64,000 nucleotides of DNA. It comes from Mesorhizobium sp. M1D.F.Ca.ET.043.01.1.1 (GTDB lineage: Bacteria > Pseudomonadota > Alphaproteobacteria > Rhizobiales > Rhizobiaceae). The stretch is taken from assembly GCF_003952385.1 (NCBI RefSeq), contig NZ_CP034444.1, positions 2,356,001 through 2,420,000 on the forward strand, written 5' to 3'. The translations under genes were made by a program, and so were the position numbers. The notes under the pieces were generated by a model. It was not told the DNA's origin, made no database searches, and saw nothing but the letters and a program-made list of their open reading frames with translations. Of this stretch, positions 61,897 to 64,000 are shown piece after piece. Numbering within the stretch: position 1 is the first letter of the stretch; each line of letters begins with the position of its first letter.

Positions 61897-64000
61897 CTAT
61901 CTGACTTCCAGCGTCGCCACCGACAGGCCGGGCTCGCTGGGGTGGTGCGCAATCGAGAAACCCAACTCGCGGCACATTGTGAGCATCTTGCTGTTCTCGT
62001 TGAGGATTATGCCCTCGATCCGGCCAATGCGTTCAGCGCTCGCATAGTCGATGATCTGTTTCAGCAAGGCCCATCCCAGACCATGGCCCTGCAGGTCCGA
62101 TCGCACAAGCAAGGCATATTCGCCGGTCCTGTGATCCGGGTCGCAGGAAAGTCTGCCGATTGCGGCCAGCGCGCCCGTATCCGTTTCGAGCGCGACGAAG
62201 GCGATGTCGCGATCATAGTCGAGCTGTGTGAGCCGCTTCAGCATCTGGTCCGGGAAGTTCCTGCGCGGTGAGAGGAAACGCAGCCGCAGGTCGTCTGGCG
62301 AAATCTTGGCCAGGAACGCGGGATAGAGCTGGACGTCCGCCGGCATGATTGGCCGGGTGTGGAAAGACATACCGTCCGACAGAAAGTCACGGCTCCACCC
62401 TGCGGGATAGGGTCTTATGGCAAGGGCCGGGTTCGGTGCCGGTTCATCCACGCGTCGCGGATCGATCTCGATGCGGGCGTCGAGCGCAATCGCGCCCTCT
62501 CCGTCCGCCAGCAGCGGATTGATGTCGAGAGAGACCAGGCAAGGAAAGTCGACGATCATTTGCGACAAGCCGTTCAGCGCGGCGATGATCGCTGCCCGAT
62601 CGGCCGGCTTGCGATCACGATAGCCAGCAAGCAGGCGGCCTATCCGGGTCGCGTCGATCAGGTCTCCGGCGAGCACGTCGTCGAGCGGAGGCAGGGCGAT
62701 CGCGGTGTCGTTCAGAACCTCGACCGCGGTGCCGCCGGCGCCAAACAGGATGACCGGGCCGAACATCGGATCGAGGTTCATGCCCAGGAGGAGCTCCTGC
62801 GCGTGCTTGCGCGCGACCATGCTTTGCACGCTGTAGCCGTCCGCCTCTGTCCCGGGCACCTGCGATCCCAGGCCTGTCTCGATCGACTTCGCGGCCTCTT
62901 CAGCCTCCTCGGCAGTCGCAATGTCGAGGACCACGCCACCGACGTCCGACTTGTGTGAAACCGTCCTTGACAGCAATTTGACGACAACTCTTTCCGACGT
63001 TTCGAGAAGCTGGCTGGCTGCCTGAGACACTTCGGCGGCGGAGTGGGCAACAATCGTCCGCGGCACCTGAATGCCGTAAGCGGCGATTGCCGATTTTGCT
63101 TCCGGTTCCGTCAGCATGCGCCGACCCTCACTTGCGACTTGCCGGAAAATTGGCTGCGCTGTCGCCTTGCCGTCCACCACGCCCTCCCGCTGGCCGGACG
63201 GTGTCCGCAAGAGTGCCCGCTGGGCTTGCGACCATTCGCCGAGATAGAAAGCCGCGATTGCTGCATCCTCCGGCGTTTCGAAACTGGCAATGCCAGCTTC
63301 AGTCAGGATACGCCGGCCCTCGCGCGCGGTATGCTCGCCGAGCCAGCATGCGAGGAGCGGTTTTCCTCCGATCTCACCTGCGTCCCCAAGTTCGGCCACC
63401 TTCCTGGCCGCGTCGGGCGAGGAACCTAGCCCGGTGGGACAGTTCATGACCAGGATGACGTCCGTTCCGGAATCTGCCGCCATGGCTTCGAGTGCCGCCC
63501 CGTAGCGCTCCGGCGCTGCATCACCGACGATGTCGATCGGGTTTGCATGCGACCAGGTCGGTGGCAGGAAGCGGTTCAGCCGCTCGATCGTCGACGGCGC
63601 GGGCACGGCCAACTCGCCTCCACGGTCGACCAGCTTGTCGACCGCGAGAACCCCGGCACCGCCACCATTGGTGACGATGCCGACCCGCGCCCGCTCGAGC
63701 GGAGAGTAGCGCGCGATAGTTTCGGCGGCATCGAGCAATTCGGCGAGGTCTTTTACGCGCAGCACCCCTGCTCTCCGCAATGCCGCGTCCACTACCCTAT
63801 CCACGCCCGAAAGCGCACCGGTGTGGGTCGCTGCCGCCTTAGCTGCCTGTTCGTGTCGTCCGGGTTTGATAGCGATGACCGGCTTGAGGCGCGCCGCTGC
63901 CCGCGCGGCCGACATGAACTTGCGTGGATTGGGTATCGTTTCGAGATACATCACAATCGCTCGCGTGTGAAAATCGCCCGCCAGCATGTCGAGGCAATCG
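61897..64000 (-). CDS. Acyl-CoA synthetase (NDP-forming) / GNAT fusion, partial at right edge
   Basis: About 700 C-terminal codons; the start lies beyond 64000, and an in-frame ATG at 63987 is internal. Order: ligase-CoA region (RARVGIVTNGGGAGVLAVDKLVDRGG), ATP-grasp-like region (ERVVVKLLSRTVSHKSDVGGVVLDI), and C-terminal GNAT acetyltransferase (FHTRPIMPADVQLY ... EYALLVRSDLQGHGLGWALLKQIIDYA). This matches the Pat-type lysine acetyltransferases fused to acetate-CoA ligase-like domains. An active-site His is not checked. It converges with the APH/P-loop gene. Confidence 0.88.
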   Translation of the reverse strand, partial: DCLDMLAGDFHTRAIVMYLETIPNPRKFMSAARAAARLKPVIAIKPGRHEQAAKAAATHTGALSGVDRVVDAALRRAGVLRVKDLAELLDAAETIARYSPLERARVGIVTNGGGAGVLAVDKLVDRGGELAVPAPSTIERLNRFLPPTWSHANPIDIVGDAAPERYGAALEAMAADSGTDVILVMNCPTGLGSSPDAARKVAELGDAGEIGGKPLLACWLGEHTAREGRRILTEAGIASFETPEDAAIAAFYLGEWSQAQRALLRTPSGQREGVVDGKATAQPIFRQVASEGRRMLTEPEAKSAIAAYGIQVPRTIVAHSAAEVSQAASQLLETSERVVVKLLSRTVSHKSDVGGVVLDIATAEEAEEAAKSIETGLGSQVPGTEADGYSVQSMVARKHAQELLLGMNLDPMFGPVILFGAGGTAVEVLNDTAIALPPLDDVLAGDLIDATRIGRLLAGYRDRKPADRAAIIAALNGLSQMIVDFPCLVSLDINPLLADGEGAIALDARIEIDPRRVDEPAPNPALAIRPYPAGWSRDFLSDGMSFHTRPIMPADVQLYPAFLAKISPDDLRLRFLSPRRNFPDQMLKRLTQLDYDRDIAFVALETDTGALAAIGRLSCDPDHRTGEYALLVRSDLQGHGLGWALLKQIIDYASAERIGRIEGIILNENSKMLTMCRELGFSIAHHPSEPGLSVATLEVR

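Overview
The window is high-GC chromosomal DNA from an alphaproteobacterium of the order Hyphomicrobiales (Rhizobiales). It most resembles Mesorhizobium or another Phyllobacteriaceae member. Grounds: the order small ORF - murA - DUF2948 - hisD - UPF0262 - low-Mr phosphatase - infA - maf - yacG - tRNA-Phe; a split Tad/Cpa pilus locus; a perfect CtrA-type TTAA-N7-TTAA site; and many mosaic palindromic intergenic elements of the rhizobial kind. The genus is inferred; no 16S gene is present.

Layout. 1-2759: exopolysaccharide-type genes (partial GT4, GT2, O-antigen ligase/polymerase-like). 2841-5709: proC, a vapBC toxin-antitoxin pair and a SAF-domain NAD(P) oxidoreductase. 6317-23458: a surface-adhesin island with a TolC/ABC/HlyD type I secretion system, a ribbon-helix-helix protein, a LapG-type periplasmic cysteine protease, a 2671-residue RTX/VCBS adhesin, a small secreted protein and a LpoA-like lipoprotein. 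23519-26663: three PAP2 lipid-phosphatase-like membrane proteins. 26790-38754: the Tad/Flp pilus locus in two divergent arms (cpaA, tadD, tadC, tadB, cpaF; and flp, cpaB, cpaC, lipoprotein, tadG, two tadE-like, cpaE). 38834-42529: L,D-transpeptidase, coiled-coil membrane protein, SNase-like protein and a degenerate GGDEF protein. 42554-49757: a catabolic cluster (aldehyde dehydrogenase, RidA, MFS, SDR, D-2-hydroxyacid dehydrogenase, RraA) with a divergent LysR regulator. 49825-52135: a Tat-exported metallo-beta-lactamase-fold hydrolase and tRNA-Thr, with a 51-bp duplicated tRNA 3' end that looks like an integration scar. 52135-58398: the housekeeping murA-to-tRNA-Phe block. 58565-64000: a small accessory stretch with a cytochrome c, an APH/P-loop fusion and a partial acyl-CoA synthetase/GNAT protein.

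How the genes work together. Two attachment systems sit side by side. The first is a Lap-like adhesin system: the giant adhesin has an Ala-rich N-terminus with a candidate LapG site (AAAG, residues 81-84), a C-terminal RTX secretion region, its own type I exporter and a divergently transcribed LapG protease. No LapD-like receptor is encoded here. The second is the Flp pilus, whose pilin promoter region carries a CtrA box, which suggests cell-cycle control.

Most notable non-gene signals: five near-identical 516-bp repeats in the adhesin; a 57-bp palindromic element triplicated in frame inside the lipoprotein N-terminus; at least four families of mosaic palindromes; and the tRNA-Thr att-like duplication. 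All functions are assigned by reading the protein sequences; no database search was possible.
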